Translations under genes and position numbers: made by a program | The notes under the pieces: generated by a model | The model's input: only the letters and a program-made list of their open reading frames with translations | Told to the model about the DNA's origin: nothing | Database searches by the model: none | Assembly: GCF_904846285.1 (NCBI RefSeq) | Contig: NZ_CAJHAD010000010.1 | Span: 1 to 64,000, forward strand | Length of the DNA: 64,000 bases | Origin: Psychrobacter immobilis | Lineage (GTDB): Bacteria > Pseudomonadota > Gammaproteobacteria > Pseudomonadales > Moraxellaceae | Direction of reading: 5' to 3' | Shown here: piece after piece, positions 55,599 through 64,000 of the stretch | Layout of the letters: each line of letters starts with the position of its first letter | How positions within the stretch are numbered: the first letter of the stretch is position 1

Positions 55599-57197
55599 TT
55601 ATACTACATTCAAATCTGGAAGCAAGCCGCCGTTTATATTTCCGCTAATAACATTAAAGGGAATGAGCCATAATCGAGCGGGATTTGACTGTATGTTAGA
55701 GGTTTTACGACAGTCTGTACTATCACCTTTATCATAAGCTTGTTGTCTAAGCTCGACGGGTTGCCTGCTATTATCCTGCACCGGATAGACCAGCCACACT
55801 TGCTCTGCATGATAAGCCTGCGCATAACTGGTCAACTGATAGGCATCATTGGCGCTAATCGCACCAGCGTGCGCTAGGTGCTTCCATTTCATATCAATCA
55901 CGTGGCTATAATGACCTGAGTTATAATTACTTGCGCTATCACTCTCACTAACCGCTACATCTTCCGGATTTTGAAATTGACTTGGAATTAGCTGAGTATC
56001 ATTGTCAGCAGCTACTTTATATATCAATAAATCAGGACGAATAGACAGACACGCCTGCCCTTCTGCATCGTTTAGCCAGACACTTTGCGTTTGAAACATG
56101 GGCTTATAAGCTGGATTGGTCTGCTGAAACATTTTCGCTATGCGTTGGCTTGCCCATTGCTCAAACGCTTGATTCATATCAATCAATAAACATAAACGTG
56201 GTTGAAAGACGTTTTGATTGGCTAATGCATGCGGATTAATTCCATTTCCAGTATCAGCAGCAGATTGCTGCAATAGCCAATAAGCCAAATCTACTAACTG
56301 CTGAGCCGCTTGTAATTGCTGACGAGATAAAGGCTGCAGCGCTAACTGGCGTTTTGCTTGCAGATATAACGGCTCTAACCGCTGCCGCTCATAACGACTC
56401 AGTGCCGGCACTTGTTGCCACTGTTGTAATGATGGCAGTAATGTCGATGCCGGAAATAGCGGGGCAAGTAAGACAAGCGCGCTTTTAATCAAGCGATTAC
56501 TTAGCATCTCTTGGCTCAGCACACTGCTCTCACAAACGAACTTATGTGGCTGCATGCAGTTATGGCGCAGCTGTTCCTTAATCAATAAACGACCTTGTAG
56601 CGCTGCTTGGTTATGGATTTGCATCTGATAGTGCTTGGTCGGTTGATAATGCGCCAAGCGCTGTAAAAACTGCGCAATCAACCAATCTGATAATGGCAGT
56701 ACTTTAATTGGTAGCGCTGCTAATTGCGTACTAAATTGACCTAAGTTTTTCGTATTGGGTAGCTTACTTTGAGAATGGTGGCTATTGGTTAAATCTGCCA
56801 GCATACCCTGCACCCATTGGCGCGTCTGATTGATAACGCTAGATTTGGCTGAATCATGAGGCTGCAGCTGATTATGCTTGATAGACGTTTTTGCCATCAA
56901 TTTGGGCAATATCTCAAGCGTCATCCTGCTAGGCAGCAAAATAACACCGACATAATGGCTAACCTTTAGCTGCCACTGTCCTTGCTGGCGTTTAATGCTA
57001 AAAACGGCATACTCTTGCGCCATTAACCAATGAAAATCCGTTACGTGCGCAAAATCACGCGCCGTCAAACGCTGGTGTTCAAACACCGTAATAATATTAG
57101 CATCAAGTGCAGTCGCATTGACGTTATTAGTGATATTAGCACTATTAATACTGCTGCCTATCGCTTTGCCATCAGGCTGTAATACTCTACTTATCAC
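55599..57197 (-). CDS. McrC-like nuclease subunit of an McrBC-type restriction system
   Basis: 532 residues from a GTG at 57197 with AAGG upstream, 14 bases after the mcrB-like stop. The N-terminal part carries VGVILLPSRMTLEILPKL, a McrC-typical strand motif. The C-terminal part is a PD-(D/E)xK nuclease: IRPDLLIYK supplies the Asp and HVIDMKWKHLA the DxK, with Gln/Tyr-containing DAYQLTSYAQAY after it. McrC cuts DNA when activated by the McrB GTPase ring. It is longer than E. coli McrC (348), mostly through a Gln-rich middle segment of helices. Confidence 0.82.
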   Translation of the reverse strand: MISRVLQPDGKAIGSSINSANITNNVNATALDANIITVFEHQRLTARDFAHVTDFHWLMAQEYAVFSIKRQQGQWQLKVSHYVGVILLPSRMTLEILPKLMAKTSIKHNQLQPHDSAKSSVINQTRQWVQGMLADLTNSHHSQSKLPNTKNLGQFSTQLAALPIKVLPLSDWLIAQFLQRLAHYQPTKHYQMQIHNQAALQGRLLIKEQLRHNCMQPHKFVCESSVLSQEMLSNRLIKSALVLLAPLFPASTLLPSLQQWQQVPALSRYERQRLEPLYLQAKRQLALQPLSRQQLQAAQQLVDLAYWLLQQSAADTGNGINPHALANQNVFQPRLCLLIDMNQAFEQWASQRIAKMFQQTNPAYKPMFQTQSVWLNDAEGQACLSIRPDLLIYKVAADNDTQLIPSQFQNPEDVAVSESDSASNYNSGHYSHVIDMKWKHLAHAGAISANDAYQLTSYAQAYHAEQVWLVYPVQDNSRQPVELRQQAYDKGDSTDCRKTSNIQSNPARLWLIPFNVISGNINGGLLPDLNVV

Positions 57198-57211
57198 AAG
57201 CTAATACCTTG

Positions 57212-58672
57212 TTAATATAAACGCTGATAAACTAACGGCTTGGCAAATTCAGCGCTGTTATTCATTAAATCTGCATTAATTTTATAACTGCCAGCACTCA
57301 TAGACTGATCGAGAAATGAATGCTGTCCTGCGAACAGCTGATTCGGACTACTAGCATTAGCTGAGTTATTTGCATCATTATTAATCAGCGCTTGGCTATC
57401 TTGGATAAACTGTGCGCTCATCGGCTGCTGCTCATCTTGAAAGATATATTGCAAAACAGCGACTTGTCCGCCCGCGGCTTGCGCCAATTGCGGAATTATT
57501 TGTTCAGCGAGCACCGTTTGCAATAGCTCAAGACTGGCTACTGACCATAAAAATGCATGACCTAATTGCGCCTCTGCCCCTAGCGTTTGCGTAATACGAT
57601 TATTCAAACCAGTTAGTAATTTAGCCAAATTTATCGTTTGTGCTGGAGTAATTATTTCTGAGTTAAGTGTTCCTGAATCAGCCGTCTCGGACTCTTGATT
57701 GAGACTAATAACAGGCAATAATTCAGGCTGCGGCGGACAGTCAACAAAGCGAAAACGTCGACGCAATGCCATATCAAGCGGCGCTAATGAGTGGTCTTGG
57801 GTGTTCATCGTGGCATAAATATCAACGTTGGCAGGAACGCTAAATGTCCGCCCTGAATACGCCAAATTAACCGTCATCGCGTTTGCCATACCGGCACGCT
57901 TATCTGCTTCAATCAAACTTAATAGCTCGCCAAAGACGCGTGAAACGTTAGCCCGATTGATTTCATCAATTAGCATCGCATAACGCTGCTCAGGATCGTG
58001 GGCAGCGCGCTGGCATAATTTTAAGAATGCACCATCTTGAATGGCATAACTCATTTGAGATGAACTATTTGTTGTATGGCTGGATGCCGCCATCACAGGG
58101 CGGATACCTTCGACAAACTCCTCATAACCATAGGCTTGATGGAAGCTGACCATACTAAAGCGCTGCTGGCGAAACTCTTGATTTTGGCTATTATTCTCGC
58201 ACTGTGCTTGTTGAAAATCGGCTAATTGCTGCGCTAAGTTACTTAACAAATCCATGCTTTCTGGAAGAAAATACCACGCGCCGCTATTATCTTTATCAAA
58301 ATAAGCTTGGCTGGCTCGATTTTTATAACTCACTGTTTGTGAGCTAGCAGGCGTATGCATTTGTAGTACAGACCATGCGGTATTGCTTAAGTTTTTATCA
58401 CGCGAATTTTGCGCCGCTTTGCTAACAAAAAACTCATGATTGACAATTTCTGGCACCTTAACCAAATCCTGTTTTTTAGATTTAAAATCTAAAAATATCA
58501 AACAAACGACATCACGCCAGCTTAATTCATGCAGCAACTGCCCCAATAATTCCTTGTCATTTATCCTTGGTAAATAGTCGGTATATTGCTGCGCGATTTG
58601 TAGCAAGCGATAGGTTTTACCCGTACCAGCGACGCCGGTATAAATGATATTGATAGGTTTTTGAGGAGACAT
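57212..58672 (-). CDS. McrB-like AAA+ GTPase subunit of an McrBC-type restriction system
   Basis: 486 residues from ATG 58672; an in-frame GTG at 58681 is an alternative. Walker A GVAGTGKT begins about residue 13, so the separate N-terminal DNA-binding domain of E. coli McrB is absent. Between Walker A and Walker B (MLIDEINRANVSRVFGELL) about 200 residues intervene, including ELSWRDVVCLIFLDF and NTAWSVLQMHTP, which look like an inserted helical, winged-helix-type domain. The GTP-specificity/sensor motif MNTQDHSLAPLDMALRRRF is present. GTP-driven translocation with McrC cleavage is the family role; which modified base is recognised is unknown. Confidence 0.82.
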   Translation of the reverse strand: MSPQKPINIIYTGVAGTGKTYRLLQIAQQYTDYLPRINDKELLGQLLHELSWRDVVCLIFLDFKSKKQDLVKVPEIVNHEFFVSKAAQNSRDKNLSNTAWSVLQMHTPASSQTVSYKNRASQAYFDKDNSGAWYFLPESMDLLSNLAQQLADFQQAQCENNSQNQEFRQQRFSMVSFHQAYGYEEFVEGIRPVMAASSHTTNSSSQMSYAIQDGAFLKLCQRAAHDPEQRYAMLIDEINRANVSRVFGELLSLIEADKRAGMANAMTVNLAYSGRTFSVPANVDIYATMNTQDHSLAPLDMALRRRFRFVDCPPQPELLPVISLNQESETADSGTLNSEIITPAQTINLAKLLTGLNNRITQTLGAEAQLGHAFLWSVASLELLQTVLAEQIIPQLAQAAGGQVAVLQYIFQDEQQPMSAQFIQDSQALINNDANNSANASSPNQLFAGQHSFLDQSMSAGSYKINADLMNNSAEFAKPLVYQRLY

Positions 58673-59078
58673 ATCCGGCACAGCCTTATCCAGTATTAAA
58701 AAATCACGGTAACCATAATTCAGCCACTTAAAAGTCTAACTATTATAACGTGGCTTTTTTTAAATTAAGCGCCATAGATAGTGCGACGTTATTGCTCATA
58801 TTTATTGCGAGCATTTAAGATATCGTTACGTTAGTCATATTTTATAAGCGCAGCAGTTCATGTTAATAATAGTAGCGATACGGCGCTTAATGTACCATAG
58901 TTAGAAATTTACTAAGTTAGAAATGCGCCAGCGTTAAAATAGCTGCTAGGATAAAGCTTATTATCTTACTCATTCAACGCTCATTTCTAACCATCGGTTA
59001 ATTAATCCGGTTTGCTAGCGTAATGAACCAACTTCGTTAATTAATATGATTAAACCACTCCAAATTGAGGAATGTTGT
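58673..59078. promoter_or_regulatory. Divergent mcrB/DUF4442 intergenic region
   Basis: About 400 AT-rich bases, presumably with promoters for both directions. No gene or stable RNA fold was recognised. Confidence 0.35.
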
Positions 59079-59819
59079 ATGTCAGAATTATTAAAAAAAC
59101 TCCCTACCAAGCTGACCAATAAACGAGCAGTCAAAGTAGCTGACAACACAAGATTGCCAGTCGAAAAACCAAATACTACTTTAAAACCCATCAGTAACCA
59201 ATTTACCAAGCTGCTATCAGTCACTAAGTATTTACCTGCGGGAGCGCGCGCAAGCATTTTATCGAAAGCCTTTGGTAAAGTGGTGCCGTACGTGGGCACA
59301 ACGGGCATCTACTATGAGACAGTCGACGCCAATCAAGTGGTGGTCAGCTTAAATAACACCAAAGCGGTGCAAAATCATATTGGCTCCGTCCATGCCGTGG
59401 CCATCACTTTACTTGCCGAAACGGCAACAGGGTTTATTTTGGGTTTAAACCTACCGTCTGACCGCGTATTATTGATTAAGTCTTATTCGGTAAATTTTTA
59501 TCGTCCGATTAAAAAAGGTCAAATTGCCGCCGTGGCTTCATTATCGGACGAGCAACGCTTAGATATTTTAAACACCCCAAAAGGTGAGATGGTGATTCCT
59601 TGCGTGATTCATGACCGCGAGTCTAATAGTGAGCGTGACCCTATCGTCGTTGAAATGCTATGGGCTTGGGTGCCAAAATCAGAGTTAGAAGCACGCCGTC
59701 AAGGTAAAGCCGCTAAAGAACTAGAAAATAAGCAAAATGACAATGAAAAAACTGAAGATGAGCAACCTGAAAATGAAGAAAGCGGCCTAGCATCTACGCA
59801 AGAGCTAGAAAGTAATTAA
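59079..59819 (+). CDS. DUF4442 hotdog-fold (thioesterase-like) protein
   Basis: 246 residues from ATG 59079, preferred for the GAGGAATG Shine-Dalgarno; an ATG at 59046 lacks one. The hotdog domain is visible at about 70-200: VVSLNNTKAVQNHIGSVHAVAITLLAETATGFILG is the DUF4442/PaaI-like helix with the conserved N-H-x-G-x-x-H-A pattern, and SYSVNFYRPIKKGQIAAVA a central strand. Such proteins are thought to hydrolyse acyl-CoA or related thioesters, substrate unknown. The last ~40 residues are Glu/Asn/Lys-rich and look disordered. Confidence 0.78.
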   Translation: MSELLKKLPTKLTNKRAVKVADNTRLPVEKPNTTLKPISNQFTKLLSVTKYLPAGARASILSKAFGKVVPYVGTTGIYYETVDANQVVVSLNNTKAVQNHIGSVHAVAITLLAETATGFILGLNLPSDRVLLIKSYSVNFYRPIKKGQIAAVASLSDEQRLDILNTPKGEMVIPCVIHDRESNSERDPIVVEMLWAWVPKSELEARRQGKAAKELENKQNDNEKTEDEQPENEESGLASTQELESN

Positions 59820-59893
59820 TTTTAATTTGTTAAAGAAGCAAATAGCTACCAAAAAATGGATTTAAGAAATACCACTATAATAAGGAGACAAGC

Positions 59894-60388
59894 ATGTCTA
59901 TATATATTAATAAACTGACTACTCAATTATCTAAAGCGGTGCTGATTAGCGCCTGTTCATTATGCTTGGGTTTTGCGGTTACTGCCAATGCCGCGCCAAC
60001 GACTAATAATGCAACCGTCACCAAATCTAGCCCAGTCTTTCTCGGTGATGGTGGCAATTATCCATTTTCAGAAGCGGTACGTGTCGGCGATACGCTCTAT
60101 ATGTCAGGACAGATTGGTTTTAAAGACGGCAAATTGGTCAAAGGCGGCGTAAAAGCGGAAGCCAAACAAGCGCTCGATAATATCCATGAAACCTTGTTAA
60201 AGTACGGCTATCAAAAATCAGACATCGTCAAATGTATGGCGATGCTGACCGATATGGATGATTTTGATGACTTTAATAAAGTCTATAAAGCAGAGTTGGC
60301 TAAACCTTACCCTGTACGCTCAGCCTTTGGCGTTTCAGAGCTAGCAGCTGGCGCAAGCGTTGAAGTTGAATGTATCGCCGCAAAATAG
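59894..60388 (+). CDS. RidA/YjgF family protein with a signal peptide
   Basis: 164 residues. Residues 1-33 form a Sec signal peptide (KAVLISACSLCLGFAVTANA), so the protein is probably periplasmic. The RidA trimer domain follows: LYMSGQIGFKDGKLVKGG, EAKQALDNIHETLLKYG, and PVRSAFGVSELAAGASVEVECIA with the conserved Arg that binds the substrate carboxylate. Cytosolic RidA deaminates reactive enamines/imines. An exported form would have another role or substrate. AAGGAGA precedes the ATG. It follows the DUF4442 gene by 74 bases. Confidence 0.85.
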   Translation: MSIYINKLTTQLSKAVLISACSLCLGFAVTANAAPTTNNATVTKSSPVFLGDGGNYPFSEAVRVGDTLYMSGQIGFKDGKLVKGGVKAEAKQALDNIHETLLKYGYQKSDIVKCMAMLTDMDDFDDFNKVYKAELAKPYPVRSAFGVSELAAGASVEVECIAAK

Positions 60389-60496
60389 CAGCGCTATTTA
60401 AAATAAGCCAAACTAACTTTTTGATTACGCGGTTATTGAGCCAATTGCACTGACTTTTGACTCAATAACCGTTTTGCTTTATACAATCGTTTTTCT

Positions 60497-62053
60497 TTAT
60501 ACAATCATAGCATCATCAGTCAGGGCGCTTTCTTTGGTTACCCGCAGCACTTCTTCTAATGTCGTCCGACCCTCTATGACTTTGCGTAGCCCATCAGCTC
60601 GTATCGATGGCGTCTGCTGACGGGCGTATTCTTCTAGCTCGTACTCGGCAGTATTACTATGAATCATCCGGCGCAAGGTATCGTCAATCGGCACCACTTC
60701 ATAGATCGCCGTCCGCCCTTTGAAGCCTGAATTGTTACATTTATCACAGCCAACGGGTTTCGGCAAATTAATAATATTCTCTACTAATTTTTCAGTACCT
60801 GTACTTTTAGCATTTGCCGCTATACCAATTTCAGTAAATAATTTGGCCTGCTCGTTATCAGCAGCTTGCCAGCCATGACAATGCGTGCATAGCGTCCGTA
60901 CCAAGCGCTGAGCGACGACCCCAATCAGCGATGACGATAATAAGAAAGGCTCAACGCCCATATCCTGCAAACGTGTGACTGCACCGATGGCGGTATTGGT
61001 ATGCAGCGTTGATAATACCAAATGCCCTGTCAAAGACGCTTGTACGGCAATTTCCGCGGTCTCTAAATCGCGAATCTCACCAACCATAACCACATCTGGA
61101 TCTTGCCGCAACATGGCGCGTAAACTCTTAGCAAAGGTCATATCGACTTTATTATTAACCTGCGTTTGCCCAATGCCATCGAGCTGAAACTCAATCGGAT
61201 CTTCAGCGGTCAAAATATTACGGGTTTGGTCGTTCAAATCAGTTAATGCCGAATATAGCGTCGTGGTTTTCCCCGAACCCGTTGGTCCAGTCACCAAGAT
61301 AATGCCATGCGGACGATGGATTAAGCGCTTAAGCTCGCTATAGTCATTATCAGAGAGTCCAAGATACGTCATATTGAGACGACCTGCTTGTTTATCGAGC
61401 AGTCGCATTACTACCCGCTCACCAAAACTTGATGGCAGCGTCGATACCCGCACATCGACCTCACGCCCTGCCAGTCTTAAACTGATACGACCGTCTTGTG
61501 GCACACGCTTTTCAGCGATATCTAGCTTAGCCATGACCTTGATACGCGAGACCAGTAACGGCGCCAATTGGCGTTTTGGCGTGATGATTTCTTTAAGCTC
61601 TCCATCGACACGAAAGCGTACCACTAGCCGTTTCTCAAAAGTTTCAATATGAATATCTGAGGCATTTAAACGTATCGCTTCAGACAATAGCGCATTAATC
61701 AGACGAATAATTGGCGCATCGTCTTGTTGGTCCATCAAGTCTTCCGTTTCGGGGACGCTATCTGCCAAGCTATCAAGGTCAGGATGGTCTTCAAGCCCAG
61801 CGGCGATATGCTGCGACTCACCCGTATTACCGGCATAAGCGGCATTCATGCGTTTTTCAAAATCATCGGCGCTGATACTTTCGTAATTTGGTACACCGCG
61901 CACGCCTTGCTGCTGTAAAAACCGCACCGCTTCATTAATGGCGGACAGTGGCGTGGTTTTGGTCAACACCAGTGTCGGCGGCAACTCGGGATCAATAGCA
62001 AGAATGGCCAAAATTTGATGGCGTTTTGCAAAACTGTACGGCAGCTGCAGCAT
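60497..62053 (-). CDS. gspE: Type II secretion ATPase GspE
   Basis: 518 residues. N-terminal domain (1-120) for contact with GspL, then the secretion ATPase core: RVPQDGRISLRLAGREVDVRVS, Walker A GPTGSGKTTTLYS near 260, Asp-box ILTAEDPIEFQLDG, Walker B DVVMVGEIRD and His-box SLTGHLVLSTLHTN. A tetra-Cys zinc domain is CTHC and CDKCNNSGFKGRTAIYEV near 390-440, typical of GspE/PilB. The N-terminus and its neighbours favour GspE over PilB. gspF and gspG lie 8-10 kb away and are oriented the same way. Confidence 0.85.
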   Translation of the reverse strand: MLQLPYSFAKRHQILAILAIDPELPPTLVLTKTTPLSAINEAVRFLQQQGVRGVPNYESISADDFEKRMNAAYAGNTGESQHIAAGLEDHPDLDSLADSVPETEDLMDQQDDAPIIRLINALLSEAIRLNASDIHIETFEKRLVVRFRVDGELKEIITPKRQLAPLLVSRIKVMAKLDIAEKRVPQDGRISLRLAGREVDVRVSTLPSSFGERVVMRLLDKQAGRLNMTYLGLSDNDYSELKRLIHRPHGIILVTGPTGSGKTTTLYSALTDLNDQTRNILTAEDPIEFQLDGIGQTQVNNKVDMTFAKSLRAMLRQDPDVVMVGEIRDLETAEIAVQASLTGHLVLSTLHTNTAIGAVTRLQDMGVEPFLLSSSLIGVVAQRLVRTLCTHCHGWQAADNEQAKLFTEIGIAANAKSTGTEKLVENIINLPKPVGCDKCNNSGFKGRTAIYEVVPIDDTLRRMIHSNTAEYELEEYARQQTPSIRADGLRKVIEGRTTLEEVLRVTKESALTDDAMIV

Positions 62054-62469
62054 AAAGACGACCTAGTGAGTGGCTAATTTAAAAAAGGACTTATAAAACA
62101 GCTTATAAAATAACTTTGAAAATGGCTTTGAAAACAGCCTTGAAAACACAATCTAATACATGCTAAAAAGTACTGCTGACTTTACTCTTTCAAGCTACCT
62201 GCTCAAATCGTTAAACTGGGTAAAGATTGTCAGTAAGCGCGCATGAGTTTGTTATAATAACATTTTGTTTTACGCAAGTAGCAAGGCTTTGATGTGATTT
62301 ATGACTTTGCTGTTTAGGCAGTTATAATATTAGCATTTAGCATCGCAGGCATTTAGCCCCATAACGCCTATTTATGTTTTGCCTCTGCTACTATTTGATA
62401 AAAATTCTTATTGACCACAGTAATAACCTTGTTAGTCACCTTTGTTCGCCCGCTATTAGGATTATCCTT
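62054..62469. promoter_or_regulatory. Divergent gspE/thiG intergenic region
   Basis: 416 bases. Near gspE (about 62089-62150) CTTATAAAA and CTTTGAAAA/CTTGAAAA words repeat. Two TATAAT-like -10 elements face thiG (62253-62258 and 62324-62329), neither with a convincing -35. I saw no TPP riboswitch. Confidence 0.4.
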
Positions 62470-63309
62470 ATGTCACAAGCTGCAAACTCTCCTATCAACG
62501 CTCAGTCATTTTCACAAGACACTTTAGCACAAGATACTTTTACTGTCGGCAGCCGTACATTTTCTTCTCGATTGTTGGTCGGTACTGGTAAATATAAAGA
62601 TATGGCTGAAACTGGTGCTGCTATTGGCGCGTCAGAAGCTGAGATTGTCACCGTTGCTATTCGCCGTACTAACATTGGTCAAAATAGTAATAAGCCGAAT
62701 TTATTAGATGTGATTTCACCGGATAAATATACCATCTTGCCCAACACCGCAGGCTGTTTTGATGCCGAAACAGCGGTTCGTACTTGTAAGCTTGCTCGCG
62801 AGCTATTAGGTGGGCATAATCTGGTTAAGCTAGAAGTGTTAGGTGATGAAAAAACGCTTTATCCAAATGTGATGGAAACCTTAAAAGCGGCGAAAGTGTT
62901 AATCGATGATGGCTTTGAAGTCATGGTTTATACATCTGATGACCCTATTGTCGCTCAAGAGTTAGAAAGCATGGGCTGCGTGGCGATTATGCCTCTTGGC
63001 AGCTTGATTGGCTCTGGTCTTGGTTTGCTCAATCGCCATACGCTCAGCCTCATTATCGAGAATGCCAATGTACCAGTATTGGTTGATGCTGGCGTCGGTA
63101 CCGCTTCTGATGCAGCGATTGCCATGGAGCTTGGCTGTGATGGCGTGCTGATGAATTCAGCCATTGCCAATGCACAAAATCCTGTGCTGATGGCGCAGGC
63201 CATGAAACATGCTATCTGGGCAGGGCGCCAAGCGTTCTTAGCAGGTCGTATGCCGATGCGCAAGATGGCAACTGCCAGCTCGCCGCAAACCGGATACTTT
63301 TTTCAGTAG
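62470..63309 (+). CDS. thiG: Thiazole synthase ThiG
   Basis: Forms the thiazole phosphate moiety of thiamine from 1-deoxy-D-xylulose 5-phosphate, dehydroglycine and ThiS-thiocarboxylate. 279 residues from ATG 62470 with AGGATTATCC upstream; the open frame further upstream lacks family similarity. The active-site Lys is in [10 protein letters not shown], and [31 protein letters not shown] is the conserved phosphate-binding region. The N-terminal ~15 residues are variable. No thiS is found beside it in this window, which is unusual, since thiS commonly precedes thiG. Confidence 0.93.
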   Translation: MSQAANSPINAQSFSQDTLAQDTFTVGSRTFSSRLLVGTGKYKDMAETGAAIGASEAEIVTVAIRRTNIGQNSNKPNLLDVISPDKYTILPNTAGCFDAETAVRTCKLARELLGGHNLVKLEVLGDEKTLYPNVMETLKAAKVLIDDGFEVMVYTSDDPIVAQELESMGCVAIMPLGSLIGSGLGLLNRHTLSLIIENANVPVLVDAGVGTASDAAIAMELGCDGVLMNSAIANAQNPVLMAQAMKHAIWAGRQAFLAGRMPMRKMATASSPQTGYFFQ

Positions 63310-63387
63310 CTTTTAAACTTATAACTCAATTGAGTTTATAATCAGTTTAAGTCTCTAAAAATATGGGTTATAGCTTAATAAAATAAT

Positions 63388-63412
63388 AAAAGCCCCGTAG
63401 CCCATGCTTTTT
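63388..63412 (+). terminator. Weak terminator-like hairpin after thiG
   Basis: AAAAGC and GCTTTT pair around a loop of about 12 bases, with a short T-run. It lies about 80 bases past thiG. Low confidence. Confidence 0.35.
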
Positions 63413-63540
63413 ATATTAAGATGTTTTTATGGCTATCTTTAGGTTTTTAATCGCTTTTCACTAAACGCTTTATCCTTGTTTAACTGAATACTTATTTAAT
63501 TTATCGCCATTTTTCATTCATCGTCATAAAAGGATTTATT

Positions 63541-64000
63541 ATGCGACTTCTCACAGCAGTCGACCAGTTGTTCTTACTTCTTGAGTCGCGTAAACAACCC
63601 ATGCATGTTGGGGGTCTCTTCTTATTCGAATTGCCAGAAAATGCGGATAACAGTTTTGTTTGTCAGTTAGTCAAACAGATGCAACACTCTGATGTGCCGC
63701 CAACCTTTCCTTTTAACCAAGTGCTTGAGCATTTGATATTTTGGAAAAAAGACAAGTACTTTGATGTTGAGCATCACTTGCATCATGTGGCGCTACCAAA
63801 GCCCGCCCGTGTACGCGAGCTCTTGATGTACGTTTCAAGAGAGCATGGGCGTCTATTAGATCGGGCGATGCCCCTATGGGAATGTCATGTCATTGAAGGG
63901 ATCGAACCAGAAAGCGAAGGTGCTCCTGAGCGGTTTGCCTTATATTTTAAAATTCACCATTCATTAGTTGATGGCATCGCGGCTATGCGCATCGTCAAAA
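63541..64000 (+). CDS. Wax ester synthase/acyl-CoA:diacylglycerol acyltransferase (N-terminal part, cut by window end)
   Basis: The frame is open from ATG 63541 to the window end (153 codons seen). AAAGGATTTATT lies before the start. The protein begins MRLLTAVDQLFLLLESRKQPMHVG and contains the catalytic HHSLVDG at residues 139-145, the HHxxxDG motif of the WS/DGAT family. PLWECHVIEGI is also family-typical. These enzymes make wax esters and triacylglycerols as storage lipids, well known in Acinetobacter and Psychrobacter. The full length (about 450-470) lies beyond the window. Confidence 0.9.
   Translation, partial: MRLLTAVDQLFLLLESRKQPMHVGGLFLFELPENADNSFVCQLVKQMQHSDVPPTFPFNQVLEHLIFWKKDKYFDVEHHLHHVALPKPARVRELLMYVSREHGRLLDRAMPLWECHVIEGIEPESEGAPERFALYFKIHHSLVDGIAAMRIVK

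Noticed and set aside
59015..59308. Minus-strand open frame opposite the DUF4442 gene
   Set aside because: It is a shadow of the real coding frame; no RBS or family match.
62054..62469. TPP riboswitch upstream of thiG
   Set aside because: I could not find the conserved CUGAGA core or the paired arms expected of a thi-box.

Overview
The window looks like a chromosomal segment of a Moraxellaceae gammaproteobacterium, most probably Psychrobacter. Base composition is moderate to low GC, and the proteins and gene pairings fit that group: yggS opposite pilT-pilU, fur opposite bamE with rnfH alongside, cytochrome c4/c5 opposite engB, rluC opposite rne, dsbC-hom, secA opposite mutS-fdxA, and a comF/FimT-PilV-PilW-PilX-PilY1-PilE block. 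The genus call is inference from gene content; no rRNA is present to confirm it.

Layout. 1-0.3 kb: the 3' remnant of an IS5-family element. 0.4-6.5 kb: a CNNM/CBS/CorC membrane protein, yggS, the pilus retraction ATPases pilT and pilU, fur and bamE. 6.5-14 kb: rnfH with an NSS-like membrane protein, cytochromes c4 and c5, engB, a Gph-like phosphatase, rluC, then a 1.25-kb stretch without a gene that probably holds the rne leader. 14-24 kb: a very long rne, a DUF808 protein, a DsbC predicted to be a lipoprotein, hom and a thiolase. 24-33.7 kb: two DUF2382 stress-type proteins, an MliC-like lipoprotein, secA, and mutS-fdxA.

33.8-44 kb is the type IV pilus heart of the window. It holds a TfpX/TfpZ accessory gene, two different major-type pilin genes in tandem, and a tightly coupled seven-gene minor-pilin/PilY1 operon. 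A sequence fitting the sigma-54 -24/-12 consensus lies upstream of each pilin gene and of the minor-pilin operon. This suggests common RpoN (PilSR-type) control, while pilT/pilU at 3-5 kb supply the retraction motors. 44-53 kb: comF, an outer-membrane phospholipase A, dsbD preceded by a separate copy of its own N-terminal domain, gspG, gspF and a gene of unknown function. gspE lies apart at 60.5 kb, so the type II secretion genes are scattered.

53.6-64 kb: an AraC-type regulator, a tRNA-Pro/Arg/His cluster with a near-consensus promoter, a McrBC-type restriction pair of unusual architecture, a DUF4442 hotdog protein, an exported RidA protein, gspE, thiG without a neighbouring thiS, and the start of a wax ester synthase/DGAT cut by the window end.

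I saw no CRISPR array, prophage or integrase. Most of the window is ordinary core genome. The items most worth following up are the sigma-54 sites on all three pilin units, the tandem unlike pilins, the McrB lacking a separate N-terminal DNA-recognition domain, the duplicated DsbD N-terminal domain, and in-frame tandem repeats inside mutS and rne.
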